This document shows, one piece after another, positions 28,281 through 36,768 of a stretch of 64,000 nt of DNA; position 1 is the stretch's first letter; each line of letters begins with the position of its first letter. The DNA lies in assembly GCA_022041995.1 (NCBI GenBank), contig CP074382.1, positions 310,001-374,000 of the forward strand, in the 5' to 3' direction. The DNA comes from Cupriavidus necator. GTDB lineage: Bacteria > Pseudomonadota > Gammaproteobacteria > Burkholderiales > Burkholderiaceae. The notes below the pieces were generated by a model, which saw nothing but the letters and a program-made list of their open reading frames with translations, did no database searches and was not told the DNA's origin. The position numbers were made by a program, and so were the translations under genes.

Positions 28281-29633
28281 TTACTCGGTATAAAATTCAT
28301 TACCAGATGTCATGCATGTCGGCGGCTGGCACTTCTTACCTGCGGTATCAGAGTGAGAAGTGGAATGCGTTTCCCCAGCGGCGTATGTTGCCGGAGCTTC
28401 CGGTGATGGATCGACGGGTTTCCAATGCGGGCTATTGATTGGCTGGCCCCGCGACAGCCAATCACTGTTGCCGAGCGTGCACAATGCATAGGCTTTCACC
28501 GGAAGTAGAAATATAAGGTTTATGAGGGTATGGGCGGAGAATCCAAGAAATCTAAGCTGTCGAGCCCGAATAGCTGCTACGGAGGAGCGAACCAACGTCA
28601 TTGAAGCAATTGTCAGGCACGCCTGCCAAGGCACTGTGGCCGTCGTCACCAGCTGTATAACTCCACCGAGCACTGACACTGCAAGCAATAGCGAACCGAC
28701 GTTCTGCGCAAGGGTGTCCAGCGTAAGAAAGCCATTGAGACGGGGCAGTAGACGTAAGGCGAGGAGCGTGTCACGGTAGGTGCTGCGTGCCCACCGTAGC
28801 TGTTGGCGAAGATACGGTAAGAGCTTATCTGGCACAACAGTGGCTGCGATAGCGCTAGCAACATACTCCGTTCGATAGCCTGCAGTCAGCATGAGAATCG
28901 TCAGATGGCGGTCTTCGCCAAAATCGCTTTGCTTTCCCCGGAAGAACTGGGTCTCGTATTTATCTAGGAGAAGATGCAGCGCGGAGCGACGATATATCGC
29001 ACAAGGACCGCAGCAACACATAACGGCGCCAAAACGCCCCTGAGCCGCGCGCTCCTCGTTACAGGCGAGCCAGTACTCCATATCGATCAATCGGGTCAAC
29101 CAAGACTGTTTTCGATTGCTGGCTGTCAACTGGCCCATGGCCGCGCCGATCGATGGGTCGCCCATCTTCCGCACAAGGTGCTTTACGACGTCTTGGGCCA
29201 GCGTCGTATCTGAGTCGACGTTGAGTATGAATTCTCCATACGAAGAACGTATCGCGGCAATCTGCGCTTTGCGTTTGCCTACATTCCTAGGAAGAAGAAT
29301 GAAATTAAACCTTGCATCGTCCTCATAGTCCCGGTAGACCATGGCCAGCGCGTCACGGTTGCTTGAACCGTCATCGACTACATAAATGTTCAATACTCCG
29401 GCATACTCCTGCTTTGCGATGGAAGTAAGGCAATCTCTGAGCGTGACCGGGTCTTCGTTGAAGCAAGGCACGATTACATCGACGTCTGGCAGCCTGTCCG
29501 GCCCAACCACGTTGGTTGGCAAACAAGCGCCCCGCGTTGGTAAACTATGCAAAACCTGGGCGCTCTTATAGATGGTCGATAGTAGTGCGTACAATAAGAC
29601 GGAAGTGGTGCTGATTGCGGCCGGTATGTTCAT
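28281..29633 (-). CDS. nodC: NodC N-acetylglucosaminyltransferase
   Basis: 450 residues from 'MNIPAAISTTSVLLYALLS' (29633); the frame extends to 29720 but the extra 29 residues are not NodC-like. NodC builds the chitin oligomer backbone in the inner membrane. GT2 motifs: 'DVDVIVPCFNEDPVTL', 'VVDDGSSNRD', 'LNVDSDTTLAQDV' (DxD), 'FGEDRHLTILML' and 'LRQQLRWARSTYRDTL' (QxxRW). An N-terminal helix and a C-terminal cluster of helices anchor it. The C-terminal 50 residues are polar and variable. Confidence 0.93.
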   Translation of the reverse strand: MNIPAAISTTSVLLYALLSTIYKSAQVLHSLPTRGACLPTNVVGPDRLPDVDVIVPCFNEDPVTLRDCLTSIAKQEYAGVLNIYVVDDGSSNRDALAMVYRDYEDDARFNFILLPRNVGKRKAQIAAIRSSYGEFILNVDSDTTLAQDVVKHLVRKMGDPSIGAAMGQLTASNRKQSWLTRLIDMEYWLACNEERAAQGRFGAVMCCCGPCAIYRRSALHLLLDKYETQFFRGKQSDFGEDRHLTILMLTAGYRTEYVASAIAATVVPDKLLPYLRQQLRWARSTYRDTLLALRLLPRLNGFLTLDTLAQNVGSLLLAVSVLGGVIQLVTTATVPWQACLTIASMTLVRSSVAAIRARQLRFLGFSAHTLINLIFLLPVKAYALCTLGNSDWLSRGQPINSPHWKPVDPSPEAPATYAAGETHSTSHSDTAGKKCQPPTCMTSGNEFYTE

Positions 29634-30054
29634 CTGATTTGTCAGGGGGGGCGTTAAGAAATTTTCAAATAAAAGACTACTCTGATTCGCAGAGAGAATC
29701 AGATGAAAATCCGCGAGCAAGTCCTAATGGCTAGCATTGCGCGCCTTAGATCAAGGTCGATACGATTCTGTTCGATGCAACCTATGTGTGGCGTTTCAAT
29801 TTGTTGGGAACTGAGGCGGCTAGCGCAAGACTTGTGAGAATCGAGCCGGCTGCGTGGTTTGATATTAGCGTGTTGAGCAAGGCCTCGTTAATCGGGCAAC
29901 GCGGAAAATTTGCTCAGCACTATCTGTTTTTCGGTGTCAGTAATTCCTGACGTGCTCACCTCAGAGCCCGACGAAATATGGATTAATGTTCCCTCCAAGA
30001 TAACTGAGGTTAGTAGAGAGCCACATTCGCAAAGTAACTACTTGGAATACAGGT
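29634..30054. other. Spacer between nodB and nodC
   Basis: This 421-bp gap inside the nod set is long for an operon. No gene and no second nod box (ATCxAAACAATC core) is seen. A G7 run lies near 29645, just upstream of the nodC start on its strand. Confidence 0.5.
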
Positions 30055-30765
30055 CTAAGCGGTCCGGACTGGATCAGTTTGTCGGGGAAAATTAGGAAGA
30101 GAGCTGATCACAAAGTTGCGCTCCTTCAATGCTGAAATCATGCGAGGAAGCGCCATGACGGTTTGCTCTCGTGATGCAGTGCAGGCACGTGATACCAACT
30201 CGTTCGGTGGACTGCCATCATGCAATAGCACGATTGAACCTGGTTGGACGGTCGCCAACACAGTATCGACGATCGTATCAACCCCTGGGCAGGACCAATC
30301 TTGGGGGTCTACCGACCAGTGAAGCGGTGTAAGACCCGCTTTCTGAGCTTCGACGCATAATTCAGGGGTCCATACTCCATACGGTGCGCGTAGGAAACGC
30401 ACGCCAGGGCCCGGAGAGGCCTTGTCAATTATCGCGTTCGTATCAAGTATTTCGCGTCGTACCATATCGGGCGCGCATTTTGACAGATCGGGATGCGTCA
30501 TCGTGTGGTTAGCAATTTCGTGCCCTTCAGAGATCATCCGCCGAACTAGGTCCGGATGTTCTACCGCGTAAGCCCCAAGGACGAAGAACGTGCCTGGAAC
30601 CTCAAATTGCCCCAAGATGTCTAGGATCTTCGGTGTCCATATCGGATTTGGGCCATCGTCAAATGTAAGGAAAACCTTAGGTCGTTTGACGTTAGCGTCA
30701 CGTTCCCGAATTGCTGGCGGGCAAGACAAACGCTTCGATGCTTCGCTGTGCACCTTTTCGGCCAT
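30055..30765 (-). CDS. nodB: NodB chitooligosaccharide deacetylase
   Basis: 236 residues, first gene after the nod box. It removes the acetyl group from the non-reducing end of the chitooligosaccharide. The NodB fold is marked by 'VFLTFDDGPNPIWTP' (catalytic Asp and metal Asp), 'EIANHTMTHPDLSKC' (metal His pair), 'RFLRAPYGVWTPELC' and 'GSIVLLHDGSP' (catalytic His). The leader before TFDDGP is ~30 residues, slightly longer than usual, and there is no strong ribosome binding site at the ATG, so the start is uncertain by a few codons. Confidence 0.92.
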   Translation of the reverse strand: MAEKVHSEASKRLSCPPAIRERDANVKRPKVFLTFDDGPNPIWTPKILDILGQFEVPGTFFVLGAYAVEHPDLVRRMISEGHEIANHTMTHPDLSKCAPDMVRREILDTNAIIDKASPGPGVRFLRAPYGVWTPELCVEAQKAGLTPLHWSVDPQDWSCPGVDTIVDTVLATVQPGSIVLLHDGSPPNELVSRACTASREQTVMALPRMISALKERNFVISSLPNFPRQTDPVRTA

Positions 30766-30916
30766 GATTCGTTACGTTACCTATGTCGTTCACGTGTAAG
30801 CTTTCTGTCTCAAAGTGCACCGTGCGCAATGCGCCATGCGGAGCCGACAAGCTGTACGGTACGTGCGCCTCTGTTGCCCTAAATTGAAAGCCGCCGTAAC
30901 TTTGCGGGAGCGGTGT

Positions 30917-30966
30917 TAATTTGTACAATCGATTGTTTCGATATCAATCATCCATGATATGGATGC
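30917..30966 (-). promoter_or_regulatory. nod box (NodD binding site)
   Basis: Read on the minus strand it runs GCATCCATATCATGGATG, a short spacer, then ATCGAAACAATCGATTGTAC. This matches the consensus ATCCAY-RTGGATG and ATCNAAACAATCRATTTTAC very closely. It sits 151 bp before nodB and its far end is only 6 bp from the nodD ATG on the other strand. Confidence 0.93.
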
Positions 30967-30972
30967 CTCAAC

Positions 30973-31905
30973 ATGCGCTTCAAAGGCCTTGATCTCAACC
31001 TTCTCGTTGCACTGGATGCACTGATAACGCACCGCAATCTAACAGCCGCGGCGCACAACATCAACTTAAGCCAACCCGCTATGAGCGCAGCTGTAGCGAG
31101 GCTGCGAGACTATTTCAGTGACAATCTATTCGTGATGCGGGGGCGCGAGTTCGTCCCGACTGCTCGCGCGATGGAGCTGGCGGGGCCGGTTCGGGAAGCA
31201 CTATCGCACATCCAGCTCTCGATCATCTCACGTGATGTATTCCAGCCATCTAAATCGAAACGCCGCTTCAGAATTTGTCTTTCGGACTTCATGACACTCG
31301 TCTACTTTAAGAAGGTCATGAAGCGTGTCGCATGTGAGGCTCCCGCGGTCAGCTTCGAATTGTTCTTTCCCGACGACGAGCCGGGCGAATTGCTTCGACG
31401 TGGCGATGTCGATTTCCTGATCTTGCCGGAGCTGTTGTTGAGTGATACACATCCCAAGGCGCGCCTTTTTGAAGAGAAGCTCGTGTGCGTAGGCTGTACG
31501 ACAAACAAACAGCTGTCTCAGCGACTTGCTTTGGAGAAGTACGTGTCTATGGGGCATGTGACGGTAAGGTTTGGGCGTTCCCGCCGACCCTCGATAGAGG
31601 AATTCTTCCTCCTCGACCTGGGCTTCAAGAGGCGTGAAGAAGTTGTAGTACCAACGTTTGACCTGGTCCCGCCGATGCTGTCTCGTACCAATCGCATCGC
31701 AACGCTTCCGCTACGACTAGCTAAGTATTTTGGGGAAGTGATTCCTTTGCGTATCGTCGATGTACCACTGCCACTTTCCTCGTTTACTGAAGCTGTCCAA
31801 TGGCCTGTGCTCCATAACGGCGACCCGGCGAGCATCTGGATGCGCCAGGTTCTACTGGAGGAGGCGAAGAGCTTGGCTAGTGTTGACGCGAAGAAGCGTG
31901 GCTGA
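30973..31905 (+). CDS. nodD: NodD, LysR-type activator of nod genes
   Basis: 310 residues. The N-terminal LysR HTH is 'FKGLDLNLLVALDALITH' and 'AAHNINLSQPAMSAAVARL', followed by 'FSDNLFVMRGREFVPTARA'; the rest is the inducer-binding domain. NodD responds to legume flavonoids and activates transcription at the nod box. It is divergent from nodB and its ATG follows the nod box by 6 bp, so its ribosome binding site overlaps the operator. Occupancy by NodD would be expected to affect its own expression. It is the only nodD in the window. Confidence 0.94.
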   Translation: MRFKGLDLNLLVALDALITHRNLTAAAHNINLSQPAMSAAVARLRDYFSDNLFVMRGREFVPTARAMELAGPVREALSHIQLSIISRDVFQPSKSKRRFRICLSDFMTLVYFKKVMKRVACEAPAVSFELFFPDDEPGELLRRGDVDFLILPELLLSDTHPKARLFEEKLVCVGCTTNKQLSQRLALEKYVSMGHVTVRFGRSRRPSIEEFFLLDLGFKRREEVVVPTFDLVPPMLSRTNRIATLPLRLAKYFGEVIPLRIVDVPLPLSSFTEAVQWPVLHNGDPASIWMRQVLLEEAKSLASVDAKKRG

Positions 31906-32005
31906 TAAATGATATCCGGGCCATTACGAGAGACGACAATTGCGTTGTCTGTTGCGGGGGTGTATTGGGGGGGGCAATTCCTTCAGTGCAGCAGGGCCGA
32001 TGTTC

Positions 32006-33010
32006 TAGTGTAGCGTTCTGTTCTTGATGGAACCTATATGAATTCGGCGTCTCCAATGCCCACACTGCGACACAGCGTGGAGAGAGTGAGTGCGAGTTGC
32101 CCCCGAGATCATGTTGACCGACGAGGAGCGAACCAATTTGACGAGGCTGGTTCGGTCGAAGCTCACGAGCGTGAGGCTGGCGCAGCGCGCGCGCATTGTG
32201 CTGCTGGCCGCCAACGGAATGCAGAACAAGGACATCGCCGAGCAGTTGGGAGTCGGACGCGTGCAGGTCTCGCGTTGGCGTGAGCGCCAGCACCGTCATG
32301 CGCCATTGGCACGCCCACGGGTTGAAGCCGCACATCGTGCGCGGCTTCAAGGTGTCGCGCGATCCGAAGTTCGTCGAGAAGCTCGAAGACATCGTCGGCC
32401 TCTACATGTCGCCACCCGAGCACGCGCTGGTGGTGTGCTGCGATGAGAAGAGCCAGGTGCAGGCGCTGGATCGCACGCAGCCCGGCTTGCCGTTGAAGAA
32501 GGGGCGTGCGGCCACCATGACGCACGACTACAAGCGCAACGGCACGACCACGCTGTTTGCCGCGCTCAACGTGCTCGATGGCCAGGTCATCGCCCAGTGC
32601 CAGCAGCGCCACCGCCATACCGAGTGGCTGAAGTTCCTGCGCAAGATCGACCGCGAGACGCCCAAGGACAAAACGCTGCATCTGATCGCAGACAACTACG
32701 CCACCCACAAGCATCCTGCGGTGCAGGACTGCCTGGCCAAGCATCCGCGATTCAACATGCACTTCACGCCCACCTCCGCATCATGGCTGAACACGGTCGA
32801 GCGGTTCTTTCGTGACATCACAACCGAGCGACTTCGCCGCGGCGTATTCACCAGCGTGCCGGAACTGGTCGACGCCATCAACGAGTACATCGCTCACCAC
32901 AACACCAACCCCAAGCCGTTCATCTGGACCAAGAGCGCTCGCGACATCCTACAGAAGGTCATTCGTGCCAACCGCCGCTTAAGTTCCAAACAGAATGGAA
33001 CATTGCACTA
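32006..33010 (+). mobile_element. IS630-family element, internally deleted
   Basis: Ends resemble inverted repeats (TAGTGTAGCGTTCTGTTCTT at the left; TAGTGCAATGTTCCATTCTG read in from the right) and are bounded by TA, the IS630 target. It lies between nodD and nifA. Confidence 0.7.
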
Positions 33011-33011
33011 G
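32090..33011 (+). pseudogene. IS630 transposase with internal deletion and frameshift
   Basis: The N-terminus (HTH 'KDIAEQLGVGRVQVSRWRER') runs from ~32090 to 32285 in one frame. The C-terminal DDE domain ('VSASTVMRHWHAHGLKPHIV', 'ALVVCCDEKSQVQALDR', 'LHLIADNYATHKHP', 'ASWLNTVERFFRDIT') follows in another. About 50 residues between 'RWRER' and 'VSAST' found in relatives are missing, and the join at ~32282 shifts frame. A short repeat GCGTGAGCGCCAGC at the join suggests a deletion between similar sequences. The catalytic residues survive but no single frame covers both parts. Confidence 0.75.
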
Positions 33012-33103
33012 AACTACGGTGCACCTAAAGATGAGGCTTTGCGTACATCGTGTGCTCTCTGTTCCTGTTGTCATGGAACATCATATGAGGCACTCAGCAT
33101 AAG

Positions 33104-33120
33104 CCGGCACCGACGTGGCG
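33104..33120 (+). promoter_or_regulatory. Possible sigma54-like site before nifA
   Basis: CGGCACCGACGTGGCG has GGCAC at the -24 position and GC ten bases later, but the -12 element is TGGC instead of TTGC. It lies 57 bp before the first nifA ATG. Weak support. Confidence 0.3.
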
Positions 33121-33176
33121 CGCGTCCTCGACGCGGAGTTTGTCTTAAAGGCGCCGTTTTTTTCAGTTAGTATCTT

Positions 33177-35021
33177 ATGCTCGCACGGAGGGGCGTTGTT
33201 GTCCTTGTCGTGCCTCTCCGACATCGCAGCTGCGATTTTGTCCGTTTTGTCGACAATGTAGATGCCCACTTACTGGTGGCGTCCGAATTCGCCATCGCGC
33301 GGCGCCAAATGATGCGTCGTTATGTCGACCTCGCGTCTGCCGAAGGCGTTGACAAGTTATCCCGGGAGTTTGAATCCATGCCGCATTTCTATGCTAGCGA
33401 GAGTGCTAACGATTTCGATTTGGTGTACGAGGTAGTGCAGACGCTAGTCTCGTCGCGGGATGCCGAACAGACGTTGGACAGATCCCTGCGTTATCTTTCA
33501 TATGCGCTAGGATGGCGCTCCGCGTTCATCGCCGTCGTGGAGCCAGGCGGATATCTGACTGGCTTTTGTTCCACGGGGCTTTCAGAGGGCTGGCGAGAGC
33601 GCGCGCGTTTTTTACCCGATGAGGGGATTGTGGGACGGATTCATTCGAGTGATTCGCCTGTTATTGTGCCCGAGTTGCACGACGAACCGCTTCTCGCGGG
33701 CGGTTTCGGAGCTGTTAATGAATTAGACGGTGGGCATATCGCTCTCCTGGGAACTCCAATCCGACATGAAGGGCGACCCCTTGGTGTTCTAGTCGCGTTT
33801 TGTGAGAATCCAGACGGAAAGCGTGCTTTTGCCAGCGATCTCCAACTCATGAAAGTCGTTGCAGCGCCTATGGGGCAAGCGCTGCTGCTTAATCGCGATG
33901 GCATCCACAAAGGCGATAACACGGGGCAGGCATATAGACGTCCACAGAAGGAGCATCTCCCTTCGCGCAATATTGATAATGCGGTGGGCCGTTCCTTCTC
34001 GATGCAGCGGGTATTTGCGCAAGTTCATCAGGTCGCGCCAGCGAGGGCGACAGTACTATTGAGGGGTGAAAGCGGAACGGGCAAGGAGTTGATCGCACGC
34101 GCAATCTATAGCTTGTCTCAGCGTAAGGATCAGCCATTTGTTTCGGTGAATTGCGCGGCGCTTTCAGAGACACTCTTGGAAAGCGAACTGTTTGGCCATG
34201 AGAAGGGCGCGTTTACTGGCGCGCAATCTCAACGAAAAGGCCGATTCGAACTAGCGCACGGCGGCACACTATTTCTCGATGAGATTGGCGACATTTCGCC
34301 ATCCTTCCAGGCGAAGCTCTTGCGGGTTCTGCAAGAACGAGAGTTCGAACGCGTAGGTGGGTCAACACCTGTAAGGGTTGATGTGAGGCTAATCGTTGCG
34401 ACAAATCGTAACCTTGAACGAATGGTGAAGGAGGGTGAATTCCGCGCAGATCTGTATTATCGCATCAACGTGGTGAGCATTCGTCTGCCGCCGCTACGTG
34501 AGCGCCGTGAGGACATTCCGGCCTTAGCCCAATACTTCTTAGATCGATTTAACCGTGACAACAGCAGGTCGCTGCGCTTCACCGATGAAGCATTGCGCGT
34601 GCTTTCGGATTGCTACTGGGCTGGTAACGTGCGGGAGTTGGAGAACTGCGTTGAGAGGACTGCGACGATGGCACTCCAAGATTCGATCGATCGGCTCTCA
34701 TTCCTCTGTGAGATGGATCGGTGTCTAACAAAAGGGTTGCATCACATCGAGCGAGAAGATGCCGTACGTCCTGACCGCTCGTCAAACGCTACTGGGAGCG
34801 AAGAGGCCGCTGCGGTCGTCATCGAAGATGCAAGTCACGATAGCAACAGATTCACCGTGCCGAGCAAGAACGACAGACCTCAAGGTGAGCGAGAGCGACT
34901 CGTTTGGGCGATGGAGCGCTGTGGCTGGGTGCAGGCAAAGGCGGCACGGCTCTTGGGCATTACGCCACGGCAGATTGGTTACGCACTGCGTAAGCACGGT
35001 ATCGAGCTTCGTCGTTTCTGA
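33177..35021 (+). CDS. nifA: NifA, sigma54-dependent activator of nif/fix genes
   Basis: 614 residues. A GAF domain (~80-230) precedes the AAA+ domain (~265-500) with Walker A 'GESGTGKELIARAIY', the sigma54-contacting 'EKGAFTGAQSQRKGRFE' and Walker B 'GGTLFLDEIGDI'. The linker to the C-terminal Fis-type HTH ('AARLLGITPRQIGYALRKH') contains Cys-x4-Cys in 'LCEMDRCLTKG', plus an upstream Cys in 'RELENCVERTATMA'. These mark the oxygen-sensitive NifA class of rhizobia, as opposed to the NifL-regulated type. Starts at 33309 or 33378 ('MPHFYASESANDF') are possible; the first 67 residues are not clearly family-like. No nifL is present. Confidence 0.93.
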   Translation: MLARRGVVVLVVPLRHRSCDFVRFVDNVDAHLLVASEFAIARRQMMRRYVDLASAEGVDKLSREFESMPHFYASESANDFDLVYEVVQTLVSSRDAEQTLDRSLRYLSYALGWRSAFIAVVEPGGYLTGFCSTGLSEGWRERARFLPDEGIVGRIHSSDSPVIVPELHDEPLLAGGFGAVNELDGGHIALLGTPIRHEGRPLGVLVAFCENPDGKRAFASDLQLMKVVAAPMGQALLLNRDGIHKGDNTGQAYRRPQKEHLPSRNIDNAVGRSFSMQRVFAQVHQVAPARATVLLRGESGTGKELIARAIYSLSQRKDQPFVSVNCAALSETLLESELFGHEKGAFTGAQSQRKGRFELAHGGTLFLDEIGDISPSFQAKLLRVLQEREFERVGGSTPVRVDVRLIVATNRNLERMVKEGEFRADLYYRINVVSIRLPPLRERREDIPALAQYFLDRFNRDNSRSLRFTDEALRVLSDCYWAGNVRELENCVERTATMALQDSIDRLSFLCEMDRCLTKGLHHIEREDAVRPDRSSNATGSEEAAAVVIEDASHDSNRFTVPSKNDRPQGERERLVWAMERCGWVQAKAARLLGITPRQIGYALRKHGIELRRF

Positions 35022-35070
35022 TGGCAACAAATGCGCTGTGTACGCTTCCCGCAGACCTATCACCGAAATC

Positions 35071-35087
35071 TGTGAAAACTGAAAACA
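35071..35087 (+). promoter_or_regulatory. Imperfect NifA upstream site (TGT-N11-ACA) before nifE
   Basis: TGTGAAAACTGAAAACA gives TGT and ACA separated by 11 bases instead of the canonical 10, 133 bp before the -24 element of nifE. Placement is right, spacing is off by one. Confidence 0.35.
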
Positions 35088-35219
35088 CGCAGAGGAGTTT
35101 ACTCTTGCGTGACTGCACAGTGTCGGAATCGGTTCCAACTTTGTCGCAGGAGCATCCAACAACGACAATTGCGGCGTGCGCGCAGGGGCCGCATAGCGGT
35201 AAATCCTCGCCTGCGATGA

Positions 35220-35235
35220 TGGTACGCAACTTGCT
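35220..35235 (+). promoter_or_regulatory. Sigma54 -24/-12 promoter of nifE
   Basis: TGGTACGCAACTTGCT matches TGGCACG-N4-TTGCT with a single mismatch, 35 bp before the nifE ATG. This is the best sigma54 match on the nifENX side. Confidence 0.85.
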
Positions 35236-35270
35236 GCCCTTCGTGAACCGCAGAGTGTAAGGAGTCAAAT

Positions 35271-36754
35271 ATGTTGCGCAAGGCGAGGGCCGCCGATCTT
35301 TTCGACCAACCTGGTTGTGCGACGAACCGGGCAAAGAGCGAGGAGCGGCGTAAGCAGGGCTGTTCGAGGCAGCTCTTGCCGGGGGCGGCCGCTGGCGGCT
35401 GCGCATTCGACGGTGCGAAAATTGCACTCCAGCCCGTGGCTGACGTGGCCCACCTCGTGCATGGGCCGATCGCATGCGAAGGCAACTCCTGGGACAATCG
35501 CCACGCGGCGTCATCAGGGCCAACACTTTACCGCACCGGCTTCACTACTGACATCAATGAGTTCGACGTGATCTATGGCGGTGAGAGGCGCCTATTCAGT
35601 AGCGTGCGCGAGATCATTGAAAAGTACGATCCGCCAGCGGTCTTTGTTTATCAGACGTGCGTTACTGCATTGATCGGTGATGACATAGACGCAGTGTGCA
35701 AGCAGGCTTCAGAAAAGTTCAGCAGGCCCGTCATACCGGTCCACGCACCCGGGTTCTCTGGATCAAAAAACTTCGGCAACAAACTTGGCGGCGAGGCGCT
35801 TTTGAATTATGTCATAGGTACCCATGAGCCGGCATACACAACGCCGACAGACATCAACGTCATCGGTGAGTACAACCTGTCAGGCGAGTTATGGCAAGTG
35901 AAACCGCTCTTTGACGCGCTTGGCATCCGGTTTTTGTCGTGCATCACTGGCGATGGTCGATACAGCGACATTACAAGTGCGCACCGCGCGAGAGCTAACA
36001 TGGTGGTGTGTTCGAAGTCGATGGTCCATGTCGCAACGAAGATGCAGCAGCGCTATGGCATTCCATACTTTGAGTGCTCATTCTATGGCATTGGCGACAT
36101 GAGCAATGCGCTCCGCCAGATCGCAAGTCTGTTGGTACAGCGAGGGGCATCCGAAGAGCTGCTAGCCCGTACGGAGCGCTTGATTCAAGCTGAGGAGAGG
36201 CGCGCATGGGAACGGATTGCGTCGTACCGTGAGCGTCTTGAAGGCAAACGTGCGCTACTTATCACCGGGGGGTGAAATCCTGGTCAGTTGTAGCTGCGTT
36301 GCAGGAGGCCGGCCTTGAAATCATTGGCACAAGCGTGAAGAAGAGCACCAAGGAGGACAAAGAAAGAATCAAGGGGATCATGGGACAGGACGCGTTCATG
36401 TTTGACAACATGACGGCGCGTGAGATGTACAAGATGTTGCGCGACGCGAAGGCCGACATCATGCTGTCCGGGGGACGGTCACAGTTTGTCGCATTGAAGG
36501 CGCGCATGCCTTGGCTCGACGTTAATCAAGAGCGCCATCATCCGTATGCCGGATATGAAGGCATCGTTGAGTTGGTGCATGAGATTGACCGCGCCATTTG
36601 TAACCCGGTCTGGCAACAGGTGCGCATTCCCGCGCCGTGGCATGACGACGATGAAGCCATTTGGTTAAGCGATTCCAGCCAGGGGGAGTGTACTCTGCAC
36701 ACAAAGCCGCTGCAGAATCCAGTGAGCGCACCTCGGCCCGTTCCGGCGCCTTAA
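35271..36754 (+). CDS. nifE: NifE, FeMo-co scaffold subunit (apparent frameshift)
   Basis: NifEN is the scaffold on which NifB-co matures into FeMo-co. The first part (35271-36275) has the cluster Cys in 'DQPGCATNRAKSEE', 'HGPIACEGNSWDNR' and 'VYQTCVTALIGDDIDAV'. It ends at 'LLITGG' with a TGA; the next frame continues at once as 'VKSWSVVAALQEAGLEIIG' to 36754. The break is in a G6 run at 36267-36272; a seventh G restores TGG-VKSW and a 494-residue protein of normal length. This is most likely a homopolymer undercall. A -1 ribosomal slip on the G run is possible but unproven. nifN follows 14 bp later. Confidence 0.9.
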
Positions 36755-36768
36755 GAGGGGGAGATATT

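Noticed and set aside
35271..36754. nifE as two separate genes
   Set aside because: The second frame starts inside a conserved TGGVKSW block with no ribosome binding site; it is one gene broken by a one-base homopolymer loss.
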